In this document: positions 27,107 to 36,750 of the stretch, piece after piece
Layout of the letters: the number at the start of each line of letters is the position of its first letter
Position numbering within the stretch: position 1 is the first letter of the stretch
Assembly: GCF_016428855.1 (NCBI RefSeq)
Contig: NZ_JAELTN010000034.1
Span: 1 to 57,741 of the forward strand
Direction: 5' to 3'
DNA: 57,741 bases
Source: Pedobacter sp. ASV28
GTDB taxonomy: Bacteria > Bacteroidota > Bacteroidia > Sphingobacteriales > Sphingobacteriaceae
Notes under the pieces: model-generated
What the model was told of the DNA's origin: nothing
What the model saw: only the letters and a program-made list of their open reading frames with translations
The model's database searches: none
Translations under genes and position numbers: made by a program

Positions 27107-28780
27107 TTAGTTCTGCCCGTTACTTAATAGGCCTTGTTTAAACCCAGCATAAGCTGGTTTTTTTGCAAAGTTTTTATCAAATAATAAAGGATAGTCTAAT
27201 TTGTCTGCTGCTACATTTGCAGTAGAGTTGAGCCAGCTAGAGGTATCGTCTACGCCCCATATCGTAATGCCGCCACGCTGTGCAGGAGGTATATATTTTA
27301 AATAGGTAGCCACTACAAATTTATACATGGCTGCTTGTAGCCTTAGGTCATAGGCGCTTGCCTTATAACCAATTGTCGGATTAGCACCTCCTGGATTAAT
27401 TCTCATATCAAGTTCAGAAATTTTTACTTTTAAACCGGTAGAGGCTAATTTCTGCATCATGTTAATGATGTTTGCATAAGGTGTAGAAATAAGCATGTGC
27501 ATTTGCGTACCTACACCGGTAATACCTGTGTTCGCTGCTTTAAGTTCTTTGGCCAAGGCTACAAAAGCATCCAGTTTTGCCGTGCTGCTTTCTAGGTTGT
27601 AGTCGTTCATGTAAAAGTCTGAATTTGGATCTGCGGCTTTTGCATACTGAAAAGCTTTGATTGCATAGTCCTTTCCTAAATAGTGCTGCCATACGAATAT
27701 ATCGGTACGTCCAGTGGAAGGTGTATTGGTGTTATTTCTCAATTCGCCCGTTTCGCTGAAGGGCTCATTGATCACATCCCAAGCTTTTATTTTCCCAGTA
27801 TAATGACCTAGCACTGTTTGGATATGATTTTTCATGGCGTTGTCTACTATAGCTATTATTGCAGGGCCAGTTGGAGGAGGGGTAACAGAAGCATCGGTTA
27901 AACTTACGTCATCGATATATAAGGTGTTTGCAGTACCGCCAAGGTCAAATGCAATTTGTATGGAGGTAACGCCTGGAGGTACATCGTACGTTTCAAGTAG
28001 CCGCGAGAAGCTGGTGGTTACCGACTTGCCGCCACGATAAACTACACTTCCGGCTATACTGCCCAAAAATGGCCTGATTTCATATTGTATACTTTGCGCA
28101 GTGCTACCTTTAATGTAATATGAAAAATTGTAGGTTTTTCCAGCTGTAACTGGTATTTGAGCCTTGGTACTGATCTGTGTATTGTAGTTTTGTCCTCCGG
28201 CGGGAACATTTATCTGTAATGCTTTTGAACCGGAATTAGTGTTGGTTGTGGTAATTACAAACTGTCCTGCGCCATTGAGTACCTGCCATCCATCAGCAGG
28301 TTCTGCGGTTGTACCTACTGTTGTACTTTCAAAACTAGGGTTAACTACAAGATTCGTAGCACCACCACCACTGCTTCCTCCACCAATTAAATTATTGTAA
28401 TAGCTGGCCCTCTGCTGAGAATGCCAAATCAAGGTATGGCCAAATACTTCAAGGCCGGCATTTTTGGCCAGATTGTAGAAGTTGTCTGCCGTTGTAAAGT
28501 CATAACTTCCATCAGCCTTTACAATGGAACCATTTTTTAATTCGTTGCCGAAGGTAATATTGCTTGCCTCTGTTTTAACAGCATCCCAATATTTTTGATT
28601 GGTAGTAGATAAGCCATATTCTGCTGCGATCCCTATGGGAAAAACAGCAGCACTTTTAAGCGGACCAGAAAGGTCTGTGAAATTGCCGTCATTCTCAAAT
28701 CCGCCATTCTGACTGTCTTTTTTACAGCCTAATAATGCAATGGAGAATATGGTGGCATAAACCAATTTATTAAATTTCAT
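27107..28780 (-). CDS. GH10 endo-xylanase with carbohydrate-binding module inserted in the barrel, lipoprotein
   Basis: The 557-residue protein has a lipoprotein signal (Cys19 in ALLGC). The GH10 barrel starts at about residue 43, is interrupted after GHTLIWHSQQ by a Gly/Ser linker and a binding module at about 141-297 (NLVVNPSFES ... LYIDDVSLTD, a CBM4/22-like jelly roll), and resumes with acid/base Glu339 in AWDVINEP and nucleophile Glu456 in VKISELDMR. This split layout is known from surface xylanases of gut Bacteroides. The gene follows SusD by 30 bases, so the enzyme probably works at the cell surface with SusCD. Confidence 0.94.
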   Translation of the reverse strand: MKFNKLVYATIFSIALLGCKKDSQNGGFENDGNFTDLSGPLKSAAVFPIGIAAEYGLSTTNQKYWDAVKTEASNITFGNELKNGSIVKADGSYDFTTADNFYNLAKNAGLEVFGHTLIWHSQQRASYYNNLIGGGSSGGGATNLVVNPSFESTTVGTTAEPADGWQVLNGAGQFVITTTNTNSGSKALQINVPAGGQNYNTQISTKAQIPVTAGKTYNFSYYIKGSTAQSIQYEIRPFLGSIAGSVVYRGGKSVTTSFSRLLETYDVPPGVTSIQIAFDLGGTANTLYIDDVSLTDASVTPPPTGPAIIAIVDNAMKNHIQTVLGHYTGKIKAWDVINEPFSETGELRNNTNTPSTGRTDIFVWQHYLGKDYAIKAFQYAKAADPNSDFYMNDYNLESSTAKLDAFVALAKELKAANTGITGVGTQMHMLISTPYANIINMMQKLASTGLKVKISELDMRINPGGANPTIGYKASAYDLRLQAAMYKFVVATYLKYIPPAQRGGITIWGVDDTSSWLNSTANVAADKLDYPLLFDKNFAKKPAYAGFKQGLLSNGQN

Positions 28781-28810
28781 AATGTCTTCTTTTTAATTTG
28801 TTTGAAATGG

Positions 28811-30619
28811 TTAATAGCCTGGGTTCTGCGGAAATTTGTCCCTGTTGGTCAATAGGTCTAGCTGAGAAGCAGAAGGAATGGGTCTCAATATATGGTAATC
28901 CTTAATGTTGGGCGCAGCCATTTCATTATATAGTTTAGCCCTTTCCACCAAAGTTTGGGTGCGTGTAAGGTCAAACCATCGGTGCATTTCTCCGTAAAGT
29001 TCTCTGGTCCTTTCTTCTAGGATGTAATTAAGATTGATATCGCCAGCGGTAATTTGCAATGCCGCTACTGCACTCGCATTTTGGGTAGATGTATTGCCTG
29101 GACGATAGGCTGCCCTGGTTCTGATGGCATTGATCATGGTAGCGGCATCTCCGGGCCTATTGGCTTTAAATGCAGCTTCAGCAGCAATCAGATAAGTTTC
29201 GCCAAGACGCATTAAGATGATAGGCCTATCTGAAGCATCATTAAAGTGTTTCTTGGTTTTGTCCATATGCTTGATCATGGTAGGGAACCATTCTGTATCA
29301 TATTGCGAAGGCGCAACGATAACACCCTTAAAAGCTTGTCTCTCTGCCACGGTTACTTCTCTTCCTGGCATATATATGGCGGTATCTACGCCCTTAACCA
29401 AGGATGTGGTAATGCCATTTCTTACTGTAGTAAAGGTCGGGGTGGTTGTCTGTACGTCGCTACTGGCTGTAGAAGGTAAGTTCATGATCCATGCTTTTTG
29501 AAAGGTACCATCGTATCTGGCATCGTTGCCTCTGTTGTTAAAAGTAGCGTAGGTATAGGGCGTTGGCCTGAACCTACGGTACATACGGCCATTTACCTGA
29601 TCTCTAGCCACCATCTGTGTGGTGTTGTTTGGAGCGCCAGGTATACCCTCGTTTACATTTCTGGTCAAGGTATAAAAGGAAGTCCAATAACAGTTCAACC
29701 TATTTTCTTTATTGCCTCCTGCAGGAGCGGTGGTAGCATTGTACCCGCTTTCTGAATATAATGGATCTGTATTCCTGTCTGCTACAAAAATGGATTCTTT
29801 ACCATATTCGTTGCCTTCCTTGAAAATATCGGCAAAATTAGCTTCCAGGTCTAGGCCATAGGTAGCCCTTGAGTTGATAAGTGCGGTAGCGGTAGTATAG
29901 GCATTGTTAAAATCATTGGTGCCATCGCCATCTCTTGCACTAGGGTCCCAGCCTTTGGTAAGGTAGGCTTTGGCCAGCAGGTGAAGTGCGGCTGCTTTTG
30001 ATGCCCTGCCTTTTGATTGGTTGGATTGGATATTGCCCAGTTGAACCGATGCTTCGATAAGATCTTTAATAATGGCGGCATAAACCTCTTTTTTAGGTGT
30101 TCTCAAATCCTCTGTGCTGGGTTGGTTGTTGAACTTTAGTTTTAAGGGTACATCCCCAAAGGTTTGTACCAACAGAAAATAATAAAACGCCCTTAAAAAT
30201 TTGGCTTCTCCTAATAATTGGTTTTTTGCTGCCTCTGATATATTGGCCTGGGGACCAAATTCTAATATACCATTTAGGTTATTGATGGGAACGAAACTAT
30301 TATCCCATACCCCCTGTATGGTACCGTTCAGGGAATTGATATTGGTATAGTTGTGGAAGTCTAATCCGCCATCACCACCCCTGATCACTTCATCGGTGCC
30401 TGCTACCTGAGAAGAGGTAAAGCCCTCACTGCCCCAAAAATAACGGGTGGTGGCATATGAGGCATTAAGTCCAGCTTGTAAGCCTTCGGCAGTTTTAAAA
30501 TATTCGGGGCCCAAGTTGGCACGAAATTCGGATTCCAGTGCTTTTTTACAGCTAAGTGGAGCTAAGGCTAGAAAAGCCAAGGCAATATAGCCTAGTTTAA
30601 TATTTTGATAAATTTTCAT
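28811..30619 (-). CDS. SusD/RagB-type glycan-binding lipoprotein
   Basis: The 602 residues carry a lipoprotein signal (Cys24 in APLSC) and the SusD fold: FFWGSEG-like N-terminal helices, LLGEAKFLRAFYYFLLVQTFGDVPL, and the C-terminal RPIILMRLGETYLIAAEAAF and RTRELYGEMHRWFDL blocks. SusD proteins cap the SusC channel and bind oligosaccharides at the surface. It is the partner of the SusC gene 11 bases upstream, and by context its ligand is a xylan fragment. Confidence 0.96.
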   Translation of the reverse strand: MKIYQNIKLGYIALAFLALAPLSCKKALESEFRANLGPEYFKTAEGLQAGLNASYATTRYFWGSEGFTSSQVAGTDEVIRGGDGGLDFHNYTNINSLNGTIQGVWDNSFVPINNLNGILEFGPQANISEAAKNQLLGEAKFLRAFYYFLLVQTFGDVPLKLKFNNQPSTEDLRTPKKEVYAAIIKDLIEASVQLGNIQSNQSKGRASKAAALHLLAKAYLTKGWDPSARDGDGTNDFNNAYTTATALINSRATYGLDLEANFADIFKEGNEYGKESIFVADRNTDPLYSESGYNATTAPAGGNKENRLNCYWTSFYTLTRNVNEGIPGAPNNTTQMVARDQVNGRMYRRFRPTPYTYATFNNRGNDARYDGTFQKAWIMNLPSTASSDVQTTTPTFTTVRNGITTSLVKGVDTAIYMPGREVTVAERQAFKGVIVAPSQYDTEWFPTMIKHMDKTKKHFNDASDRPIILMRLGETYLIAAEAAFKANRPGDAATMINAIRTRAAYRPGNTSTQNASAVAALQITAGDINLNYILEERTRELYGEMHRWFDLTRTQTLVERAKLYNEMAAPNIKDYHILRPIPSASQLDLLTNRDKFPQNPGY

Positions 30620-30630
30620 CTTTTGATTGA

Positions 30631-33600
30631 TTAAAATTTTGCATTTATACCCAATATGAATTGTCTGGTTGATGGAAGATCAAGTCCAACGGTTATGGCT
30701 CTTCCATTGGCTATGGCATTGTTGGAAAGTGAGCCGCCCACTTGGGTTCCCTCTGGATCTACCCCTAATCCTGATTTAACGAAAGGTGAATAGAGGATGA
30801 ATGGATTATTGGCAGAAGCATAAACTCTTAGACCGCTAAGTCCAATAGATTGGGCAAGTCTGGTTGAAAAATTATATCCCAGATTGATACTTCGAACTTT
30901 AATAAAGGATCCGTCATGATAACCTAGGGTGGAAGAATAAGGTAAGTTGGTAGCTCCTCCTGCTGGCCTAGGGAAGGCATTTGTAGGGTTGGTTGGTGTC
31001 CAGTAATCTACCTTCACCTGGTTTACCCTACCATTCAAGAAAGCGAAATACCCTGTAGCTCCACCATCGGTAGTTAAGTAAGGGGCGACAATTTTATTGC
31101 CTAGCCTAGAGAATAATACAGTGGATAGGTCAAAGCCCTTATAGGTAAGACGGTGTGTCATGCCCATTACGATATCGGGTTGGAAGTTACCTATAATGCT
31201 TCTATCTGCATCGGTGATGGCGCCATCGGGTACACCATTTGGGCCGCTAAGGTCGGCAATTTTAATTTGCCCTGGTACAGCACCATATCTTGCCGCTTCC
31301 ACTGCTTCTGAGGTTTGCCAGATTCCAAGCTTGGTATAATCGTAAATGACATTGATGGGCTGTCCTATAAACCAACCATTGCCCACATCCTGAGTCTGGT
31401 TTGCATTAGTTAGCCTTACAATTTTTTCCCTGTTGATGGCGAAGTTAAAATCTGTAGACCAGGTAAGGCCATTGTTGGTACTAGTAATATTTTGGCTGCT
31501 GATACTGAATTCGATACCTTTGCCTTTTGTAGCAGCTGCATTGGTCCAGAAACTGCTGGCGCCATTACTCCTTGGCAACTCTTTTTGAACGATAAGGTCA
31601 TCTGTATTTTGTTTGTATACTTCTATCGATCCGGTAATTCGATTGTTAAAGAAACCATAGTCTAATCCTATATTCAATTGTTTGGTGCTTTCCCATCTTA
31701 AGTCGATATTCGGTAGCATACCGATATAGCTTCCCTGGACATTCTCACTACCATAGTTGTAATTATTGGAAGATAATGACCCCCTTGTTGCATCTGCGGG
31801 AATAGAGGGATTCCCTGTTACACCATACGATGCCCTAAGTTTTAGGTTGGATAATACTTTTTGACCTTGCATAAAATCTTCATTCGTAATATTCCATCCT
31901 ATAGCTGCTGCCGGGTAATTTAAATAGGGGTTAACAGGAAAGACTTGGGAGCCATCTCTTCTGAAAGTAAAGGTGGCGAGATAACGGTCTTTGTAGCCAT
32001 AATTTATACGTGCCATAAATGATTGAAGGCCGCCTCTGTTAAAGGCATTTGCGCCACTATTTACGGCAGTGATGGTCTGTGCCAGGTAAAAGTTGTAATA
32101 CTGAATGGCTTCAGAAGGAAAGCCTACTCCATTAAAGGCATTAACAAACGAACGGTCGCGTTGTATGCTGTACAGGCCAGTAAAATTTATCTTATGGTCT
32201 TTTGCAATGACTTTATCATAAGTGACTAGGTTTTCCATCAAGAGCGTATAAGCTTCGCTGTTTGAAATGCTTGCGGTAGCTTGGGCAGTGGTAGCTGCGT
32301 CAGGCTTAATGATGGTTTTTGGGCCAAAGAAAGTACCTCTGTTTTCTTGCCTGAAATCTAGACCTAGATTAAGCTTGTATTTTAGGCCTTCTATAATGTT
32401 GACCTCTGCGTAAATTACATTATTGGTTCTTAGTCTTCTGGTACGGTCAACAATGTTTTCTCTGTCTTTGAGCGTAAGTGGATTTGCGGTCGCGGTTTCG
32501 TCAACTGTACCCGCCTGAGGATAGAGAAGTATGCTCCCGTCGGCATTATAAGCAGGTGCCAAAGGTGTAATACGCATGGTAGCATAAAGCGGGTTTACCC
32601 CTGCGCCATTATTGTAATTTAAGGTGTTCCGGGTAATCAGCCCTATTTTAAGGTATTTGGTTAATTTAGCATCTATGGATGTATTTAATGAATACCGTTC
32701 AAAGCCTACACCTGTAATTACGCCACTTTCATTAAAATAGCCAGCCGAAACATTGTAGTTAATGCCCTCAGTGCCTCCGGCGATGCCGAGTTGTTGGTTG
32801 GTGACAAAGCCTGTTTTGTACAGGTAATCTTGCCAGTTGGTAGAAGTGCCGTTTGCAATTCCTTGTAGCTCTAAGGGTGAATAGCCTGCGGTATAGGCGG
32901 GAGAAGCGGCATTTCTGAAAGCAACAAACTCTTCACCATTAAATTGATCGTATTGATCCCTTACCTTGCTGGTGCCATAATAGGAATTGTAAGTTAAGGA
33001 TGGACTGCCTATTTTTCCTCTTTTTGTGGTAATTAGAATTACACCATTGGAGCCCCTAAAGCCATAAATGGCTGTTGAAGAAGCATCTTTTAAAATGTCT
33101 ATGCTGGCAATATCGTCATTGTTGATTTCATTTATGCTGCCTCCAAATGGTACTCCATCTAACACAATAAGCGGATCGCTCGTTCCGCTAAGTGAACGGT
33201 TTCCCCTGATTCTGATTTGGCCGGCGGCACCGGGTCTTGAACTATTTCTGGCGATGTCGACCCCGGCAATACGCCCTTGAAGTGCTGCCACTGCATTGGC
33301 CGATGGGACTTCCAGTAAGGCATCGCCTTTAATGCTGGCAATGGCGCCAGTCACATCAGATTTTTTCTGTTGTCCATAGCCGACTACGATGATTTCGCTA
33401 AGATTTTTCGAGTCTGGGATAAGGGAAATGTTGTAAGTGGAAGTAGAAGCTGAAAGAGGTACTTCCTTTACGGGGTAGCCAATAAATGATACGGACAAGG
33501 TTTTGTCATTCTCATTAGCCGTAATGTTAAATTCGCCATTTGTATTGGTTACGCTTGTTTTGCCAGAAGGAAGTAGCTTGATGCCAGCTCCGGGCATGGG

Positions 33601-33729
33601 AAGATTGTTCTCGTCTACTACTTTGCCCTTGAGTACTTTCTGGGCAAAAAGTAGGGTGGGGCTTAACCCAAATAAAAGAACGAGCAAAAGCACATTCCTG
33701 GTTAAAGATTTTTGTCTAGGTTTTTCCAT
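30631..33729 (-). CDS. SusC-type TonB-dependent oligosaccharide transporter
   Basis: The 1032 residues contain a signal peptide (ending LLFAQ), a carboxypeptidase-regulatory-like domain (about 32-115, KGKVVDENNLPMPGAGIKL), a plug with EIIVVGYGQQKKSDVTGAI and SIDILKDASSTAIYGFRGSNG, and a 22-strand barrel ending in ...LGINAKF with a terminal aromatic residue. There is no N-terminal STN domain, so it is not a signal-transducing receptor paired with an ECF sigma factor. It is the first gene of the SusC-SusD-GH10 operon, and its promoter overlaps an exact operator 14-mer. Confidence 0.96.
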   Translation of the reverse strand: MEKPRQKSLTRNVLLLVLLFGLSPTLLFAQKVLKGKVVDENNLPMPGAGIKLLPSGKTSVTNTNGEFNITANENDKTLSVSFIGYPVKEVPLSASTSTYNISLIPDSKNLSEIIVVGYGQQKKSDVTGAIASIKGDALLEVPSANAVAALQGRIAGVDIARNSSRPGAAGQIRIRGNRSLSGTSDPLIVLDGVPFGGSINEINNDDIASIDILKDASSTAIYGFRGSNGVILITTKRGKIGSPSLTYNSYYGTSKVRDQYDQFNGEEFVAFRNAASPAYTAGYSPLELQGIANGTSTNWQDYLYKTGFVTNQQLGIAGGTEGINYNVSAGYFNESGVITGVGFERYSLNTSIDAKLTKYLKIGLITRNTLNYNNGAGVNPLYATMRITPLAPAYNADGSILLYPQAGTVDETATANPLTLKDRENIVDRTRRLRTNNVIYAEVNIIEGLKYKLNLGLDFRQENRGTFFGPKTIIKPDAATTAQATASISNSEAYTLLMENLVTYDKVIAKDHKINFTGLYSIQRDRSFVNAFNGVGFPSEAIQYYNFYLAQTITAVNSGANAFNRGGLQSFMARINYGYKDRYLATFTFRRDGSQVFPVNPYLNYPAAAIGWNITNEDFMQGQKVLSNLKLRASYGVTGNPSIPADATRGSLSSNNYNYGSENVQGSYIGMLPNIDLRWESTKQLNIGLDYGFFNNRITGSIEVYKQNTDDLIVQKELPRSNGASSFWTNAAATKGKGIEFSISSQNITSTNNGLTWSTDFNFAINREKIVRLTNANQTQDVGNGWFIGQPINVIYDYTKLGIWQTSEAVEAARYGAVPGQIKIADLSGPNGVPDGAITDADRSIIGNFQPDIVMGMTHRLTYKGFDLSTVLFSRLGNKIVAPYLTTDGGATGYFAFLNGRVNQVKVDYWTPTNPTNAFPRPAGGATNLPYSSTLGYHDGSFIKVRSINLGYNFSTRLAQSIGLSGLRVYASANNPFILYSPFVKSGLGVDPEGTQVGGSLSNNAIANGRAITVGLDLPSTRQFILGINAKF

Positions 33730-33826
33730 ACAGGTTTAATTTAAATGCGAGTTGTTAGTTGCCTTTAAATAATCTTAAGGGTATTGCTCTTATAGTTTTA
33801 GCAGGCCTAAGGATATTTGGTTATGA

Positions 33827-33866
33827 TAAAAGTAAATACAATAAATTAAATTTGCAACCGATTGCA
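33827..33866 (-). promoter_or_regulatory. SusC promoter with embedded operator 14-mer
   Basis: TGCAACCGATTGCA lies at 33853-33866. On the minus strand its outer TTG (33855-33857) is followed after 20 bases by TACTTTTA (33827-33834), one mismatch from TAnnTTTG. The predicted leader is about 90 bases. Confidence 0.65.
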
Positions 33867-33928
33867 TAAATATTTTTTGAAATAAGTTTTTAATGCCTTT
33901 AAATCACATAAACTTATTTTATTTGTGT

Positions 33929-33942
33929 ATGTATCGGTTGCA
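33929..33942. promoter_or_regulatory. Second, imperfect operator upstream of SusC
   Basis: ATCGGTTGCA (33933-33942) matches 10 of the 14 operator bases in reverse orientation; the other TGCA arm is lost. It lies 76 bases from the perfect copy, so cooperative binding or looping is possible. Confidence 0.4.
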
Positions 33943-34029
33943 TTATGGAGTGACTTGTGTTTTTTAACAGCTTAAAAATCGTTGTGTAAGAATTTCTGAA
34001 ACGAATGTTTTATGGCAGTCCTTGCCAAT

Positions 34030-34072
34030 AAAAATCCCACTTTTAAAGAATGGGTTCTTTAAAAGTGGGATT
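34030..34072 (-). terminator. Terminator of the DUF2130 gene
   Basis: An 18-base perfect stem, AATCCCACTTTTAAAGAA with its complement around a TGGG loop, is followed by a T-run on the minus strand. Confidence 0.88.
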
Positions 34073-34099
34073 GCCTGTAATTAAAAAGATTTAACTACC

Positions 34100-35347
34100 C
34101 TAGTCTAAAAGAAGATCCTCATCGTCGGTTAAATGCAATTGTATATTGTCTGTTCCAGAAATGCCTTCAATAGAGCCTCTGATATGTGCCGCATTGAGCA
34201 GTACTTTATCCAATTGCTTTTCTCTAGCCTTCCACAGTTTTTCCATGGCATCACGTTCTCGTTGTATGGACAACTTCATGCTCATAAATCCTTCCCTAAT
34301 GGCTTTCCATTGTTCTGAAAACTCATTGCTGGTGAGATAATCATATAGCATATGCATCTTATCCCCCTTGTTCTCTTGAGATTTGGCGGCATTGAACAAT
34401 CGAAGGATTCCGTCTCTTAATACGGCTGTTAGGGCTTCTACTTCATTAAAGGTGCAAATCCAAACCCCGTCTCTAAGGCCAAAACAATTCATGTCTTTGG
34501 GCATATTTTGGGTAACCAATACGGCAATCTCGGCTCCTTGGCTACGCATGTCGGTTTTAAGTTTTTCTATCCAATCGTTAGAAAAGGCCACGGTACGCTT
34601 ACTTTCATAGATAATGTGGCCACACTCTTGACCGAAGTTATTTCTGACGGTTTGTATGCAATCTGCGCCGCGTACGCCTTTACCTACTTCCTGTATCAGG
34701 TCGAAAGGGAAAGAAGTCCTTAACAATTCTTCCAATGCCAGCTCCTGTATTTCCCCCTGTAGCTGCATGGATCCTTGTTCGACCTTACGTTTCATCTCTT
34801 CAGCCAATTTTTTCTGATCTTCAAGTTGTTTGTCCTTTTCGGCCAGTTTCATCTTAAAATCAAGTTCGGCCTGCTGTAAGCGTTGGTTCTCTATGTTCCT
34901 GATGTCTGTGGCCATTTTCTCCCGCTCTTCGGTAAGTTTCTTTTGAATTTCTAAGTCAAGTTCTTCCTGCTTGCGCTTAAGTTCATTGGCCATTTGCAGG
35001 TATTCCAGTTCTTTTTGTCGGGCCGCTTTTAATTTTTCCTCATTCTCTTTATTCGATTCATCAAGTAGCTTTAGCCTGTTTTCAAAGTCGGCACTAATAG
35101 ACTTGCGTAAACTTTCTGATACGCTGCTTTGCAGATCGGCCTTTTCTTTGGCCAGCCTTTGTTCAAAGGCCTGTTCCTGTTGCCTTTTTTGATTTTCAAA
35201 TTCTTCAATCTTTTTCCTAAAGTCTTCTTCCTTTTGTTTGGTAAAAGCTTGCATCTTTTCCCTAAGATCTTTCTTGTATTCTTCGGCCATTACTTCTTCT
35301 ATGGGAAAAGCATGGTTACAGTTAGGGCATTTAATTTCTGTAGACAT
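34100..35347 (-). CDS. DUF2130 protein: CxxC motif, coiled coil, PD-(D/E)xK-like C-terminal domain
   Basis: The 415 residues begin with a CPNC motif (Cys7, Cys10) without a visible second pair, then a long charged coiled coil (about 20-195). The C-terminal domain holds GADCIQTV with Asp229 and HIIYESK with Glu248 and Lys250, the D ... E-x-K arrangement of PD-(D/E)xK nucleases. I recall DUF2130 being grouped with that superfamily, but no activity is shown here. It is a single gene with its own terminator. A role in nucleic-acid metabolism is possible but not established. Confidence 0.8.
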   Translation of the reverse strand: MSTEIKCPNCNHAFPIEEVMAEEYKKDLREKMQAFTKQKEEDFRKKIEEFENQKRQQEQAFEQRLAKEKADLQSSVSESLRKSISADFENRLKLLDESNKENEEKLKAARQKELEYLQMANELKRKQEELDLEIQKKLTEEREKMATDIRNIENQRLQQAELDFKMKLAEKDKQLEDQKKLAEEMKRKVEQGSMQLQGEIQELALEELLRTSFPFDLIQEVGKGVRGADCIQTVRNNFGQECGHIIYESKRTVAFSNDWIEKLKTDMRSQGAEIAVLVTQNMPKDMNCFGLRDGVWICTFNEVEALTAVLRDGILRLFNAAKSQENKGDKMHMLYDYLTSNEFSEQWKAIREGFMSMKLSIQRERDAMEKLWKAREKQLDKVLLNAAHIRGSIEGISGTDNIQLHLTDDEDLLLD

Positions 35348-35538
35348 AAAATTATGGTTATGAAAATTAAGAAGAACCCAAAATTACGCAATAGATTTCA
35401 TCTGTTTACATTTATGTTTCCAAAGCTCGGAGGTGTTTTGTTGTCATTGGGCGGTTCTTCATATGTTTAAAATTATTTAATCATCAACTGTTCATGTTGG
35501 ATTGCATAATGGTTAATTTTGCGGCTCAACCAAAACAA

Positions 35539-36750
35539 ATGTTCAAAAAGATTTTTGACGCTTATAAATCCTCTTTTTCGGGATTAAGTAGGGAAACCTG
35601 GGTACTTAGCTTAGTCATCTTAATAAACCGTTGTGGATTTATGGCAGTGCCCTTTATGGGCTTATATGTTACCCAAGCATTACATCGGCCAGAATCTGAT
35701 GCCGGAATTATTATTTCCCTATTTGGGTTTGGCGCTATAGGCGGTGCAGCGGTGGGCGGCAAATTGACTGATGTTTTTGGGTTTAGGCCAGTACAGATTA
35801 TGGCTTCGTTAATGGGTGGTGCATTCTTCTTATGTTTTGCCTTTGTAACACATTTTACTTCACTTTGTGTGCTTGCGGTAGTGATTAGTTTTTTTTCGGA
35901 AGCCTTTAGGCCTGCGAACTATTCCGCCATTGCTGCTTATGCTGCAAAGGGAACCGAAACCAGATCCTATTCCCTAAATCGTTTGGCCACCAATATTGGT
36001 TGGGCAGTTGGGGTGAGTATGGGGGGGATTATAGCCTCTTTTAATTACCAGCTCTTATTTATGGTAGATGGAGGAATTAGCGTACTTGTATCTTTTGCCA
36101 TTTTGTGGTTATTGCCCTCTATCAATGAAAGGTTAAAAAAAGCCAAGGCCCAGTTTGTAGGTCGCGTGAGAAAGCCTTGGCAAGATGCTTTGTTTATCAA
36201 ATTTTTATGCCTCTCTACCATTTTTATTACTTGCTTTTTTCTCATGTTCAGGGTAGTGCCTGTGTTTTATAAGGAAGTTTGGCACCTCAATGAGGCCTTA
36301 ATTGGATTTATTTTAGGGATTAACGGAATCGTTATTGCTGTTTTGGAGATGGTAATGATCAATAAGATAGAAAATAAAAAGTCACCTATATTTTACATTG
36401 TATTGGGGGTAATTATTATATCCTTTTCTTTTGGAGTGCTTATGCTGCCCAAATCTATACCTCTGGTTTTGGCAGTGGCCAGTATTTTGTTTTTTACCTT
36501 CGGGGAGATGTTTTCCTTACCTTTCTTCAATACCTTTGTGGTGAAGAGGAGCAATGAATTTAATCGCGGACTTTATGCCGCAGGTTATACCCTGAGCTGG
36601 TCTGTGGCACAGGTCATAGGACCAACCAGTGGCTTTTACATTGCCGAAAGATTTGGTTATAATGTACTTTGGATGGCTATAGTTGCCTTACTTTTATTGT
36701 GTGCTTATGGGTTTAGCCTGCTTAACCTAAAGGATGAACCAATGCAGTGA
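35539..36750 (+). CDS. MFS transporter
   Basis: The frame opens at 35494, but the start at 35539 (MFKKIFDAYKSSFSG) removes 15 atypical residues and leaves 403. Twelve hydrophobic segments are present. The loop motif GGKLTDVFGFRPVQ, between segments 2 and 3, is the MFS signature. The protein resembles drug/proton antiporters of the MdtH type, but no substrate can be inferred. It is monocistronic and divergent from the DUF2130 gene. Confidence 0.85.
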   Translation: MFKKIFDAYKSSFSGLSRETWVLSLVILINRCGFMAVPFMGLYVTQALHRPESDAGIIISLFGFGAIGGAAVGGKLTDVFGFRPVQIMASLMGGAFFLCFAFVTHFTSLCVLAVVISFFSEAFRPANYSAIAAYAAKGTETRSYSLNRLATNIGWAVGVSMGGIIASFNYQLLFMVDGGISVLVSFAILWLLPSINERLKKAKAQFVGRVRKPWQDALFIKFLCLSTIFITCFFLMFRVVPVFYKEVWHLNEALIGFILGINGIVIAVLEMVMINKIENKKSPIFYIVLGVIIISFSFGVLMLPKSIPLVLAVASILFFTFGEMFSLPFFNTFVVKRSNEFNRGLYAAGYTLSWSVAQVIGPTSGFYIAERFGYNVLWMAIVALLLLCAYGFSLLNLKDEPMQ

